Positions 7,902-14,770 are shown, counted from the stretch's first letter. The stretch is DNA of 20,178 nucleotides from Polaromonas sp. (GCA_023259235.1 JAHFQQ010000009.1:2526-22703), one strand, 5' to 3'. Made by a program: numbers and translations. The notes: generated from the letters alone by a model not told the origin.

Positions 7902-8429
7902 TCAGGCAGCTTTGGCGCTGCGCCGCTGGCTGAAAGCAGAAGTGTGCTTGACACTGGCGTTCACTACATCGTCGCCCGCAATCCTGCTGGCCAGCTCGGC
8001 GGACTTCTGCTCAATCTGCGCTGCCAGTTTGCTTAGCGCCAATGCGCCGGGCGCAGTGGACCTGGCCAGCGTGTTCAAGGTGGTCACGCCGGTCTTTTCC
8101 TCAAACAGGCTGGCATTCGCTGCCACACGCTCTACGCCAGCTTCGGCCACTTTGACCAATTGGCTCACCACTTGCTGCGCACCGTCGGCCGCCAGGCTCA
8201 AGCCCCTGGAGTAGTAAACGCTGAAAGCCAGTTGCGCAGCCGATGCATTTTTGACGGTTTCAGCCGTCAGTTGCGTGCGCGACTCCTTGAGCGCGTGGTT
8301 CCAGCGATGCTCCAGCAGGGCGACAACCCGTTCGCCACCTGCGCGACAGGCGTCAATGACGTTTTTGGCTGTATTGCCATAAGACTCGATCAGGTCGGTG
8401 GCAACGGTGGACAGGTTTTTGGCACTCAT
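7902..8429 (-). CDS. Phasin-like / polyhydroxyalkanoate granule-associated protein family
   Basis: A 175-aa, cysteine-poor, strongly helical protein; its single Cys is at about position 29. It has the long amphipathic helices, Ala/Val/Lys/Glu-rich composition and absence of catalytic motifs expected of phasins, which coat polyhydroxyalkanoate granules. Stretches such as LAFSVYYSRGLSLAADGAQQ and KVAEAGVERVAANASLFEEK have the heptad-like pattern. The C-terminus is basic (FSQRRSAKAA). A Shine-Dalgarno (AAGGAA) lies 5 bp before the ATG at 8429. It is convergent to hcrB and divergent from marR, so it is monocistronic. A generic helical or apolipoprotein-like protein is the alternative; the assignment is by composition and length, not a catalytic signature. 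Confidence 0.6.
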   Translation of the reverse strand: MSAKNLSTVATDLIESYGNTAKNVIDACRAGGERVVALLEHRWNHALKESRTQLTAETVKNASAAQLAFSVYYSRGLSLAADGAQQVVSQLVKVAEAGVERVAANASLFEEKTGVTTLNTLARSTAPGALALSKLAAQIEQKSAELASRIAGDDVVNASVKHTSAFSQRRSAKAA

Positions 8430-8667
8430 GGTGTTTCCTTCAAAGGAGATTAGGTAATAATCAATTCTCAGGGTTTTCCCTAGTGAGCGCGACCTAGAAA
8501 CCTAGAGTGGCAAGCCCAGCCGAAGTCTGGGCTGCAACCGCAAAGACACAAGGTCCAGCCGCCTGCAGCGGCGCCACAGGGCTTGATCGGCGACCAGCCT
8601 GACGCGAACTTGCGTTTGACTGTTGACCAGATGTTCCGGGTCAACTGAACCTCTCAATTTAGTAAGC

Positions 8668-8681
8668 ATGATTATAATCAT
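8668..8681. promoter_or_regulatory. Palindrome with embedded -10 box just before marR: autoregulatory operator
   Basis: ATGATTATAATCAT is a perfect 14-bp palindrome. It contains an exact TATAAT (8673-8678), and the marR ATG begins at 8688, 6 bp after the palindrome. A promoter using this -10 would start transcription at about 8685-8688. MarR proteins typically bind dyads overlapping their own promoter, so autorepression is likely. No convincing -35 is present at 16-18 bp spacing. The rest of the 258-bp divergent gap (8430-8687) holds a hairpin with arms AGCCCAG (8513-8519) and CTGGGCT (8527-8533) and three CTAG tetramers (8480, 8494, 8502). Confidence 0.7.
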
Positions 8682-8687
8682 TGGGTT

Positions 8688-9146
8688 ATGAATAGCGACT
8701 TAACCCAACGCTTTCCGTTTCTGGTCAATGAAGTGGCGCGTCTGTATGGCCGCCATTTCGATCAGCTTGCCCGTGAAAAGATCGGCTTGTCACGGGCCCA
8801 GTGCCGGTTGCTCGGTGTGCTGGCCCGGGAGGGCGGCCCACTGTCGCAATCCGTGCTGGCTGAACGGCTGGACCTCAGCACCATGGCTGTGACCAGTCTG
8901 TGCGACCGAATGGAAGCGGGTGGCTGGATTCGCCGCGCTGCCTGCGACAGCGACCGGCGCGTCAAATACATTCACCTGGAGGCTTGCGCAGAAAAAGCAC
9001 TCGACTCGGCACTGCGTGTGAGCGACTCGATTCAAGTCCGGGTGCTGGCTGGTCTGGACAAGGCGGAGCAGCAGCAGTTGCTGGGCCTGCTGCGGCGTGT
9101 TCGCGAGAACCTGCTTGCCCTGCCCAGCCCCGGTAGTTCCGAATGA
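8688..9146 (+). CDS. MarR-family transcriptional regulator
   Basis: A 152-aa winged-helix protein. Residues about 33-100 give the MarR fold: helix GLSRAQCRLLGVLAREG, HTH region LSQSVLAERLDLSTMAVTSL, and wing DSDRRVKYIHLE with the conserved D-x-R (Asp93-x-Arg95 region). The N- and C-terminal helices form the dimer interface. It overlaps the following MFS exporter gene by 4 bp (ATGA), so the two are co-translated. This is the classic local-repressor/efflux-pump layout, as in EmrR or QacR-like pairs; the inducer would be a small aromatic or toxic compound (inference). No in-frame upstream start exists, because a TGA at 8646 is followed by no ATG, GTG or TTG in frame before 8688. The start codon therefore lacks a Shine-Dalgarno and may be leaderless. 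Confidence 0.9.
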   Translation: MNSDLTQRFPFLVNEVARLYGRHFDQLAREKIGLSRAQCRLLGVLAREGGPLSQSVLAERLDLSTMAVTSLCDRMEAGGWIRRAACDSDRRVKYIHLEACAEKALDSALRVSDSIQVRVLAGLDKAEQQQLLGLLRRVRENLLALPSPGSSE

Positions 9147-10699
9147 GCGTTGGGCGGGCGGCAAGCGCCCCGATCGACCCCCACACGGTCAAGCACCGCG
9201 GCATGATCACGGTCGCCATCATGCTGGCCACCATCATGCAGGCGCTGGACACCACCATCGCCAATGTGGCGTTGCCGTACATGCAGGGCGCCTTGCAGGC
9301 ATCGCAGGACCAGATCACCTGGGTCTTGACTTCCTACATCGTGGCCGCTGCGATTGCCACGCCGCTGACCGGGTGGCTGTGTTCGAAATGGGGTCGCAAG
9401 CAGGTTTTTCTGGCAGCGGTGGTCGGCTTTACCGCCGCTTCGGCTTTGTGCGGTTTGGCCGGATCGCTCTGGCAGATCGTGGCTGCGCGGCTGCTGCAGG
9501 GCATATTTGGCGCCGCGCTGGTGCCGTTGTCGCAAGCCGTGCTGCTCGACATCAACCCCAGGGAAAAAGTCGGCCAGGCCATGGCGTTATGGGGCGCCGG
9601 CATCATGGTCGGCCCGATCCTTGGCCCGGTGCTGGGCGGCTGGTTGACCCAATACTATGACTGGCGCTGGGTGTTTTACATCAACCTGCCGGTTGGTGCC
9701 ATGGCCATTTACGGCATTGCACGCTATTTGCCACAGACCCGGCCGGCGGCGGCGCGACTGGACCGATTTGGATTCATCACCCTGAGTTTGGGGGTGGGGT
9801 TGCTCCAGCTGTTCCTGGATCGCGGTGAACAGCTTGACTGGCTCAATTCGATGGAAATACGAGCCGAGCTGGTCGGCTCCGTGCTGGCGTTCGCTTTTTT
9901 TGGCGTTCACACCCTGACTTCGCTGGGCAGCTCCTTCTTTAACAAGGCTTTGCTGCGTGATCGCAATTTCGTCATAGGCATCGTGCTGGCCTTCATAGTC
10001 GGCCTGATCCTGTACGCAAACATGGCCTTGCAGCCCTCCTTGCTGCAAGGGCTGCTGAACTATCCGATTGTGTACACGGGCATTGTGATGGCGCCGCGCG
10101 GCGTCGGCACCATGGCTGCCATGATTCTGGTAGGGCGCCTGATCAACCGCATTGACCCGCGCGCCATCATGGCCCTGGGGTTCGCGCTGACCGCTTTCTC
10201 GCTTTATCTGATGACCCTGTTAACGCTCGACATGGACAGCACGCTCATCATTGTCTCGGGAACGATTCAAGGTGTTGGGATCGGATTTACCTTTGTGCCC
10301 CTGAGCGTGGTTGCCTTCTCGACTCTGGCTCCGAATCTGCGCAACGACGGCACACCGATTTACAGCTTGCTCCGCAATATCGGCGCCAGCGCAGGCATCT
10401 CGATTGTGCAGGCCATGTTGAGCCAGAGCACCGCGCGCGCGCATGCCCACTTGAGCGAGGCCATCACGCCCTTTTCAGCCGCGGTGCAAAACCTGCCGCC
10501 GCTATTCAGCGCGCAATCGCCAACCGGACTGGCGTTGCTGAATATGGAGGTCAACCGCCAGGCCGTGATGATCGGCTACCTGAGCGACTTTCACCTGATG
10601 ATGTGGCTGACACTGCTGGCCATGCCAATGCTCCTGTTGCTGCGCAAGCCCGCAAGGGTAACGTCCCTGCCACCGCAAGCCAGCATCGTTGCGGAGTGA
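9143..10699 (+). CDS. DHA2-family (EmrB/QacA-type) MFS drug exporter
   Basis: A 518-aa membrane protein with about 14 hydrophobic segments, the size and topology of the 14-TM drug:proton antiporters. The DHA2 hallmarks are visible: ATIMQALDTTIANVALPYM in TM1 with the membrane-embedded Asp, the motif-A region GWLCSKWGRKQV, RLLQGIFGAALVPLSQAVLLD, and motif C GPILGPVLGGWLTQYYDWRWVFYINLPVG. The substrate is unknown. No HlyD-type membrane fusion partner (EmrA) or outer-membrane channel follows, so it either works alone across the inner membrane or borrows partners. The gene starts inside the marR stop codon and is presumably repressed by that protein. After its stop the next 150 bp contain one copy of the dispersed repeat and no obvious terminator. 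Confidence 0.92.
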   Translation: MSVGRAASAPIDPHTVKHRGMITVAIMLATIMQALDTTIANVALPYMQGALQASQDQITWVLTSYIVAAAIATPLTGWLCSKWGRKQVFLAAVVGFTAASALCGLAGSLWQIVAARLLQGIFGAALVPLSQAVLLDINPREKVGQAMALWGAGIMVGPILGPVLGGWLTQYYDWRWVFYINLPVGAMAIYGIARYLPQTRPAAARLDRFGFITLSLGVGLLQLFLDRGEQLDWLNSMEIRAELVGSVLAFAFFGVHTLTSLGSSFFNKALLRDRNFVIGIVLAFIVGLILYANMALQPSLLQGLLNYPIVYTGIVMAPRGVGTMAAMILVGRLINRIDPRAIMALGFALTAFSLYLMTLLTLDMDSTLIIVSGTIQGVGIGFTFVPLSVVAFSTLAPNLRNDGTPIYSLLRNIGASAGISIVQAMLSQSTARAHAHLSEAITPFSAAVQNLPPLFSAQSPTGLALLNMEVNRQAVMIGYLSDFHLMMWLTLLAMPMLLLLRKPARVTSLPPQASIVAE

Positions 10700-10746
10700 T
10701 GGCAGCGCATCAGGTCTGTTTCTGATGGATTTTATTGATAAAATAT

Positions 10747-10794
10747 GCCTCCAGCCACCGTGGGACATACGCAGAGAGCTATTAAAGAAATAGC
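10747..10794 (+). repeat. 48-bp dispersed repeat, copy A
   Basis: This copy lies between the convergent ends of the exporter and the DUF3297 gene. It aligns without gaps to four other copies. Blocks seen are GCCTCCAGCC at the start, GCTAT at offset 31 and ATAGC at offset 43, so the 3' part can fold as a 5-bp stem with a 7-nt loop. By hand count it matches the five-copy consensus at 36 of 48 positions. Confidence 0.8.
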
Positions 10795-10851
10795 AAATTG
10801 GCGTTCCTGCAGGCAGAGGTACGGCGTGCGCAATTCGCGCATGCAACTCGC

Positions 10852-11100
10852 TTACCGATAAAACGCTTCGACTTTTCCCTTCAGCTTGATCAACAGCGGA
10901 TGCCCCTTGCGATCCAGCGTCTTGCCCGCGGGCACTTTGACCCAGCCCTCGCTGATGCAGTATTCCACGACATCCAGGCGCTCCTTGTCATTCAGTCGAA
11001 TACCCACGTCATGTTCGAACACGGCAGCGACGTGAAACGGGCTGCGCTCGTCAATGGACAGATGGTCGGGCAGGGGTGGGAGTTGGGTGGCTTCATTCAT
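10852..11100 (-). CDS. DUF3297 family small protein
   Basis: An 82-aa protein ending KLKGKVEAFYR, with LPDHLSIDERSPFH, the central DVGIRLNDKERLDVVEYCIS and GWVKVPAGKTLDRKGHPL. This is the conserved layout of DUF3297, a widespread proteobacterial family with no assigned function. The start is set at the ATG giving MNEATQLPPL. A longer frame reaches 11247 but runs backwards through transposase remnant sequence and does not resemble the family. GGAAAA precedes this ATG as a weak ribosome site. It has no operon partner: upstream lies the scar region, downstream repeat copy A. Confidence 0.8.
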   Translation of the reverse strand: MNEATQLPPLPDHLSIDERSPFHVAAVFEHDVGIRLNDKERLDVVEYCISEGWVKVPAGKTLDRKGHPLLIKLKGKVEAFYR

Positions 11101-11119
11101 GGGTATCGATTTTCCATGA

Positions 11120-11260
11120 TTTGGCCGCCTGGGTCGACGCGTCGTGGAAGGCAGGTTTGACGGTGGCAGCATGACCAGTGATGCTGGCGTGATGTTGGGG
11201 GCAACTGATTGCAAGCTCGACCTGATGGATGCGGCGGAACGCTGCATTGCCGATCCGCGC
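11120..11260 (+). pseudogene. IS1380-type transposase remnant (N-terminal fragment)
   Basis: Frame 2 here encodes residues of the pattern EGRFDGGSMTSDAGVML and CIADPR, which is the N-terminal signature of IS1380-family DDE transposases. A stop codon at 11117 cuts it off from an upstream start, and homology fades after about 11260, where the family should continue into a long catalytic domain of more than 350 residues. No terminal inverted repeat or target duplication was seen. The following 180 bp (11261-11440) contain no recognisable gene; they hold a small dyad GTACGG-GGAT-CCGTAC (11299-11314). The recognition is from memory of the family's N-terminus. Confidence 0.68.
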
Positions 11261-11440
11261 TATGTGGTGCCCAAACTCACGGGCCCGGCCCAAGAACCGT
11301 ACGGGGATCCGTACTGCCTGCGCGGCGAGTATATGTGTGAAATATGCGGGCTAGAACTGCACAGGCCAAAGGCGTCCGGATGCTAAAAACCCGTGCCATA
11401 CTTGCCGCCATGCGATTGAATTTCCTGTCGGTTTTTACCC

Positions 11441-11566
11441 GTGTTCGCGCAGGTCGATTCCTCGGTGGGTGGCAAAACCGCCATCAACCATCCACTGGGC
11501 AAAAACATGATTGGCGCGTTTTACCAGCCGCAGCTCGTTGTGTGCGACCTGGACACGCTGCAGACC
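11441..11566 (+). pseudogene. Internal fragment of aroB (3-dehydroquinate synthase)
   Basis: The frame starting at 11441 reads AQVDSSVGGKTAINHPLGKN followed by MIGAFYQPQLVVCDLDTL. This is the NAD/substrate-binding core of 3-dehydroquinate synthase, including the conserved GGKTxxN segment. Homology begins near 11447 and stops at about 11566, so only about 40 of roughly 360 residues are present. Before it there is no family N-terminus, and after it the sequence passes directly into the ribosome-binding region of the MFS gene. It cannot be a functional enzyme; it is a recombination leftover. The functional aroB must be elsewhere. Confidence 0.85.
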
Positions 11567-11567
11567 C

Positions 11568-11581
11568 CCTCCGCGCGGAGG
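11568..11581 (+). promoter_or_regulatory. Palindrome enclosing the Shine-Dalgarno of the second MFS gene
   Basis: CCTCCGCGCGGAGG is a perfect 14-bp palindrome. Its right half contains GGAGG (11577-11581), 7 bp before the ATG at 11589, and its left half CCTCC is the exact complement. In RNA a 5-bp stem with a GCGC loop would hide the ribosome site. Confidence 0.6.
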
Positions 11582-11588
11582 TTTCCCA

Positions 11589-12848
11589 ATGAGCCGCACT
11601 GCGTCGGTCAGGGGTATCGACCCGGCCTTCATCGTGATTCTGGCGGGAGTCAGTGCGGCGCTGCATGTGGGCAAGCTGCCGCCCGCCATTCCGGTGTTGC
11701 GCGATGCGCTCGGGGTCACGCTGGTGCAGGCAGGCTTCCTGCTCTCGCTGGTGCAGCTGGCCGGCATGACGCTGGGACTGGCCGTGGGGCTGGTGGCCGA
11801 CGGCCTCGGCCTCAAGCGCAGCATGGTCGCGGGCTTGCTGATCCTGTCGACGGCCGGCGCGCTGGGCGGTTGGGCGCGCGACGCCTCCAGCCTGCTGGTG
11901 CTGCGCGGTGTCGAGGGCTTCGGCTTTCTGCTCGCGACCGTGCCGGCGCCGAGCCTGATCCGGCTACTCGTACCGCCGCACCGGCTGACCGTCATGCTCG
12001 GCCTGTGGGGGACCTACATGCCGTTCGGCGCCGCCGTGGCGTTACTGCTCGGGCCGGTGTTTATTGGTGCGACGAGCTGGCAGGTCTGGTGGTGGCTGCT
12101 GGCCGGCACGTCGTTTGCCATGATGCTGTGGCTGGCGTGGGCGGTGCCGGCGGACCGGCATCGCCGCGCGGTTGCCGGGCACAGTTCGGCTGCCCATGCG
12201 GGGCAGGAACACAGCTGGCCGCAGCGCCTGCGCCAGACGCTCACGGCACGCGGCCCGTGGCTGGTGGCGCTCAGTTTTGCCGTGTACGCGAGCCAGTGGC
12301 TGGCCGTGATCGGGTTCCTGCCCTCCATCTACGCGCAGGCGGGTTTGTCTGGGGTGGCCACCGGCGCTCTCACGGCCCTGGCAGCCGCCATCAACATGGT
12401 CGGCAATATCGCTTCGGGGCGGCTGTTGCAGCGCGGCGCGCGCGCGCCCGTGTTGCTGTGCGCCGGCTTTGTCACCATGGGGCTGGGCACCGTGGCCGCC
12501 TTTGTGCAGTGGCACGGCGCCGGCTTGCCGCCGCTCGTGCGCTACGCGGCGGTGCTGCTGTTCTCGATGATCGGCGGTGTCATCCCCGGCACGCTGTTTT
12601 CGCTCGCGGTCAAGCTCGCGCCAACCGGGCGCACCGTCTCCACCACGGTGGGCTGGATGCAGCAATGGTCTTCCTTTGGCCAGGTTGTCGGGCCGCCGCT
12701 GGTCGCGTGGGTGGCCAGCCGCGCTGGTGGCTGGCAATGGACTTGGGCCGTCACGGGCGTCTGCTCGATCCTGGGCCTGGCGCTGGCCGGACAGATCGGA
12801 CGCTTGACCAAATCCGTGGCGTCCACACTCCTGGAGGCGGGCCGTTGA
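11589..12848 (+). CDS. MFS transporter, CynX/NimT-like
   Basis: A 419-aa, 12-TM major facilitator protein. It begins FIVILAGVSAALHVGKLPPA, followed by PVLRDALGVTLVQAGFLLSL, the motif-A region VADGLGLKRSMV, RGVEGFGFLLATVPAPSLI and, after the central loop (about residues 185-215, hydrophilic, with His-rich stretches), the second bundle with GFLPSIYAQAGLSGVATGAL. The substrate is unknown; the family includes cyanate and 2-nitroimidazole transporters. The start at 11589 is chosen for its GGAGG site; a longer frame from 11511 would read through the aroB scar. Base composition looks clearly more GC-rich than the neighbours, which with the abutting transposase and aroB scars suggests acquisition by transfer. 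It is convergent with the next gene (39 bp between stops). Confidence 0.88.
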   Translation: MSRTASVRGIDPAFIVILAGVSAALHVGKLPPAIPVLRDALGVTLVQAGFLLSLVQLAGMTLGLAVGLVADGLGLKRSMVAGLLILSTAGALGGWARDASSLLVLRGVEGFGFLLATVPAPSLIRLLVPPHRLTVMLGLWGTYMPFGAAVALLLGPVFIGATSWQVWWWLLAGTSFAMMLWLAWAVPADRHRRAVAGHSSAAHAGQEHSWPQRLRQTLTARGPWLVALSFAVYASQWLAVIGFLPSIYAQAGLSGVATGALTALAAAINMVGNIASGRLLQRGARAPVLLCAGFVTMGLGTVAAFVQWHGAGLPPLVRYAAVLLFSMIGGVIPGTLFSLAVKLAPTGRTVSTTVGWMQQWSSFGQVVGPPLVAWVASRAGGWQWTWAVTGVCSILGLALAGQIGRLTKSVASTLLEAGR

Positions 12849-12887
12849 CGTGGATGAACTGCAAGGGCGTTATCAGTTACGGCAAGA

Positions 12888-13145
12888 TCAATGGGCAATG
12901 AAGCCCAACCTGGCGCTCACTTCAACCGCGTCAGGCTCTGTAAAAAGGGTGTTGTGCCGGTCGGTAAGCGGGCCGCCGCCGGGCACCACGTCACCGGTGG
13001 CGTCATAGCCAATGGCCTTGAACTTCCAGACCGTGCCAATGTGCTTGAGGTAGCCCACATGTGATCCGTCCGGCAGGTGCACGCTGCGCACATTGGCGTT
13101 GACAAACGTGAGCGTGAGCGCGGTCATGGCGGCGTCTTTTTCCAT
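12888..13145 (-). CDS. Conserved hypothetical protein, 85 aa
   Basis: I do not recognise a family with certainty. The protein has a beta-rich pattern: LTLTFVNANVRSVHLPDG, then HVGYLKHIGTVWKFKAIGYD, then GDVVPGGGPLTDRHNTLF. It lacks a signal peptide, Cys or membrane segment. The ATG at 13145 lies 8 bp after the stop of the TerB-like gene, so the two are probably co-transcribed. An alternative start at 13127 (MTALTLTFV) gives 79 aa and has GGAAAAAGA upstream; it may be the real one. Frame quality and length conservation look like a true gene, but function is open. Confidence 0.6.
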   Translation of the reverse strand: MEKDAAMTALTLTFVNANVRSVHLPDGSHVGYLKHIGTVWKFKAIGYDATGDVVPGGGPLTDRHNTLFTEPDAVEVSARLGFIAH

Positions 13146-13153
13146 GGGGGCCG

Positions 13154-13630
13154 TTACCGCTGCTGGCCCGATTGTGCTGCGTCCCTTGCGTACAGCTTCG
13201 CAGCAATGTATTCACCGTGGGTGACGTGCAGCAGACCGGCAATTTTGCTGATCAGATGGCTTTCATTGGCGTCCAGCTGACCGTCGGCATAGGCCACCTG
13301 CCACATATATTCCACGACCTGAATTTTCTGGGCTTGCGTGAACTGCTCGTTCATCGTGCTGGTAAAGTGGAAGTAGTCGTTGGCACTCTGCGCAGTTTGT
13401 TCAGCGTGCGCCAGCAGCTGGGCCAGTTCATCGTCGCTCAAGGAAAACCTTGCACGCAGCGCCGTCGCGATTGCGGTGTGCTCCGCGTCGGTGACGTTGG
13501 CGTCGGAGCGCATCACCTCGACCAGCAAAACAGCGGTGGCCAACTGCAGGGCGTGCGCCTCGTCGAAAGACGGTTGGCCGCCGCCGGACATGAAAAATTG
13601 GGACAACAGGTGTTTGAGTGGACTCAGCAT
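13154..13630 (-). CDS. TerB-like domain protein
   Basis: A 158-aa all-helical cytoplasmic protein. Residues about 24-145 form a TerB/DjlA-N-type domain with the duplicated acidic metal-binding motifs: MRSDANVTDAEHTAI (D43 and E50) and AYADGQLDANESHLI (D116 and E123). TerB-family proteins bind divalent metals and occur in tellurite-resistance and stress or phage-defence loci, but also as lone domains like this one. No terC, terD or terE gene is nearby, so tellurite resistance cannot be claimed. The short N-terminus (LKHLLSQFFMSGGGQP) is typical of solitary TerB proteins. It forms a two-gene unit with the 85-aa protein downstream. Confidence 0.8.
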   Translation of the reverse strand: MLSPLKHLLSQFFMSGGGQPSFDEAHALQLATAVLLVEVMRSDANVTDAEHTAIATALRARFSLSDDELAQLLAHAEQTAQSANDYFHFTSTMNEQFTQAQKIQVVEYMWQVAYADGQLDANESHLISKIAGLLHVTHGEYIAAKLYARDAAQSGQQR

Positions 13631-13740
13631 GGCTTGAGGTACTTGCTTTGGCTATTTGGCGGCTTCTTTCAATTTGGATTCTACGGTGCTGCAAAGGTTG
13701 CCGGCAACTTTGGCCATGCCATAACTTGAGTGATAAATTG

Positions 13741-13788
13741 GCTGCTAGCCACCGTGTAATATGCGTAGTACGCTATATAAAGCATAGT
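13741..13788 (+). repeat. 48-bp dispersed repeat, copy B
   Basis: This is the most diverged copy (about 34 of 48 consensus positions by hand count). It starts GCTGCTAGCC; GCTAT is at offset 31 and ATAGT at offset 43, exactly where the other copies have GCTAT and ATAGC. It lies between rcnB (downstream side) and the TerB-like gene (upstream side). Confidence 0.75.
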
Positions 13789-13921
13789 AAGTATCAGGCC
13801 ACTACTTTTTCGGTCGGCGCGAGCAGGCTTTCAAACAGTTCCTTCAGCGCTTTCAGCAAGCGCTTTTTCGTCAGTGAATATGGGTAGTTGGAGCGGCGCG
13901 GGCGCCATTGGTTCGCGCAAA

Positions 13922-13949
13922 GGCCCGGATGCGCAGACGCACCCGGGCC
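13922..13949 (-). terminator. Hairpin terminator of rcnB-like gene
   Basis: The arms GGCCCGG and CCGGGCC are extended by TGCG-CAGA-CGCA after one mismatch, giving an 11-pair stem with a 4-nt loop. It begins 16 bp after the rcnB stop on the minus strand. Only three T residues follow, so termination is likely but not of perfect intrinsic type. Confidence 0.65.
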
Positions 13950-13965
13950 ACCTTGCGCCGCCGTT

Positions 13966-14436
13966 TTAGTTATTCAGAACGATGTTGGCAATGATGCCCG
14001 TGGCAATAGCGATCAGCACATAGTCGCTGCCCACCTGCACCCATTGCTGGCCGCGCGGAGGTGGGCTCAAGTGGTACGCACGGTAGTTGGACACCACGTA
14101 CTGGCGGTTACGGAAATCACGCGGAATGTAGCCGCCGCGCCTGAATTCGGGGCCGCGTGCGTTGTAGTACATACCGCGGTCGTTGCGGCGCATGTCGCCA
14201 TTGGCAAAACGGTTTGCATCGTGGTTCTCCATGGGGCGCACATTTCGATTCGGCTGAGGCTGTGCACGATGCTGCGGGCTGCGCTGCTGCACCTGTGGCC
14301 GCGCCTGCGGGCCGTGCTGCTGTACCTGTGGCCGCGCCTGTTGGCCTTGGCGCCAGTCGTTGGTCTGGGCGAATGAGAGCGAGTTGAGCCCCAGGCTGGC
14401 GACGGCAATGGCGCAAACAATGGCAGTTGATTTCAT
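13966..14436 (-). CDS. RcnB-family periplasmic protein
   Basis: This 156-aa protein has a signal peptide (hydrophobic TAIVCAIAVASLGLNSLSFA, likely cut after A23). A low-complexity Gln/Arg/Pro segment follows (about residues 27-65) containing two near-identical 11-residue units of the form QARPQVQQ. The C-terminal RcnB-like domain runs from about 95 to 156, with RQYVVSNYRAYHLSPPPRGQ, then WVQVGSDYVLIAIATGIIA. E. coli RcnB helps tune nickel and cobalt efflux; most homologs with this linker are uncharacterised, so metal homeostasis is a family-level suggestion only. The start is the ATG at 14436 with AAGGAG 8 bp upstream; the frame extends further to 14718, but that part has no homology-like features. 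It has its own hairpin terminator. Confidence 0.85.
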   Translation of the reverse strand: MKSTAIVCAIAVASLGLNSLSFAQTNDWRQGQQARPQVQQHGPQARPQVQQRSPQHRAQPQPNRNVRPMENHDANRFANGDMRRNDRGMYYNARGPEFRRGGYIPRDFRNRQYVVSNYRAYHLSPPPRGQQWVQVGSDYVLIAIATGIIANIVLNN

Positions 14437-14770
14437 CTTGTGACTCCTTGTGTTCATGAGCCCCCATGGTGCACGACCCATGTGTCCTCTGTGTATAGCG
14501 TGTGGATGATTCGTGCAAAGAAGGGTAGCGGATTGTGCAAACCGGCTTGATGTGCAGCGCGCCGCCTGTTTGATGGCACGGTCACTAAAATTGGCAACAG
14601 CATGAAGCCAGGTTCTTCCTGAAGAACTGCCCCGGCACGGCCATGGACGGTGACCATAATGGTGCGCCTGGCGAAGAGCAGTGGTGCACCAGCCCCCGGG
14701 CCGGCTGAGCAATCGCATTGTGGACTTTCAGGACGGGCACGGTACCATCAACCATCAACAAGGAGGCGCC
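14437..14770. promoter_or_regulatory. 334-bp divergent intergenic region with a dyad at 14612-14627
   Basis: No gene is supported here. It separates rcnB (-) from the 45-aa gene (+) and must hold both promoters. A clean dyad GTTCTTC-CT-GAAGAAC lies at 14612-14627. Two similar 18-bp stretches beginning ACGGTCAC (about 14579) and ACGGTGAC (about 14646) look like degenerate direct copies. No -35/-10 pair is convincing. Confidence 0.4.

Larger units (their letters stand above)
13631..13965. other. 335-bp gap without a convincing gene
   Basis: It contains repeat copy B (13741-13788) and the rcnB terminator (13922-13949). Between them, the minus strand 13889-13794 reads NYPYSLTKKRLLKALKELFE and ends in TGA directly beside the repeat. 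This looks helical and lysine-rich, but there is no start codon in frame back to the rcnB stop. It may be a gene remnant or chance. Confidence 0.5.

Noticed and set aside
11441..12901. 486-codon plus-strand frame running from the aroB fragment through the MFS gene
   Set aside because: Only its first ~40 codons resemble a real protein (AroB). The rest is an off-frame reading of the MFS transporter, rich in Ala/Arg/Gly as expected for a high-GC shadow.
13154..13630. Tellurite resistance operon
   Set aside because: A single TerB-like domain protein without terC, terD, terE or terZ genes nearby does not support it.
14283..14348. Possible CRISPR-like or tandem regulatory repeat
   Set aside because: There are only two adjacent units without spacers, and they are in frame in a Gln/Arg/Pro linker.
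14437..14718. N-terminal extension of the RcnB-like frame
   Set aside because: The internal ATG at 14436 has a strong ribosome site and begins a typical signal peptide, which must be N-terminal.
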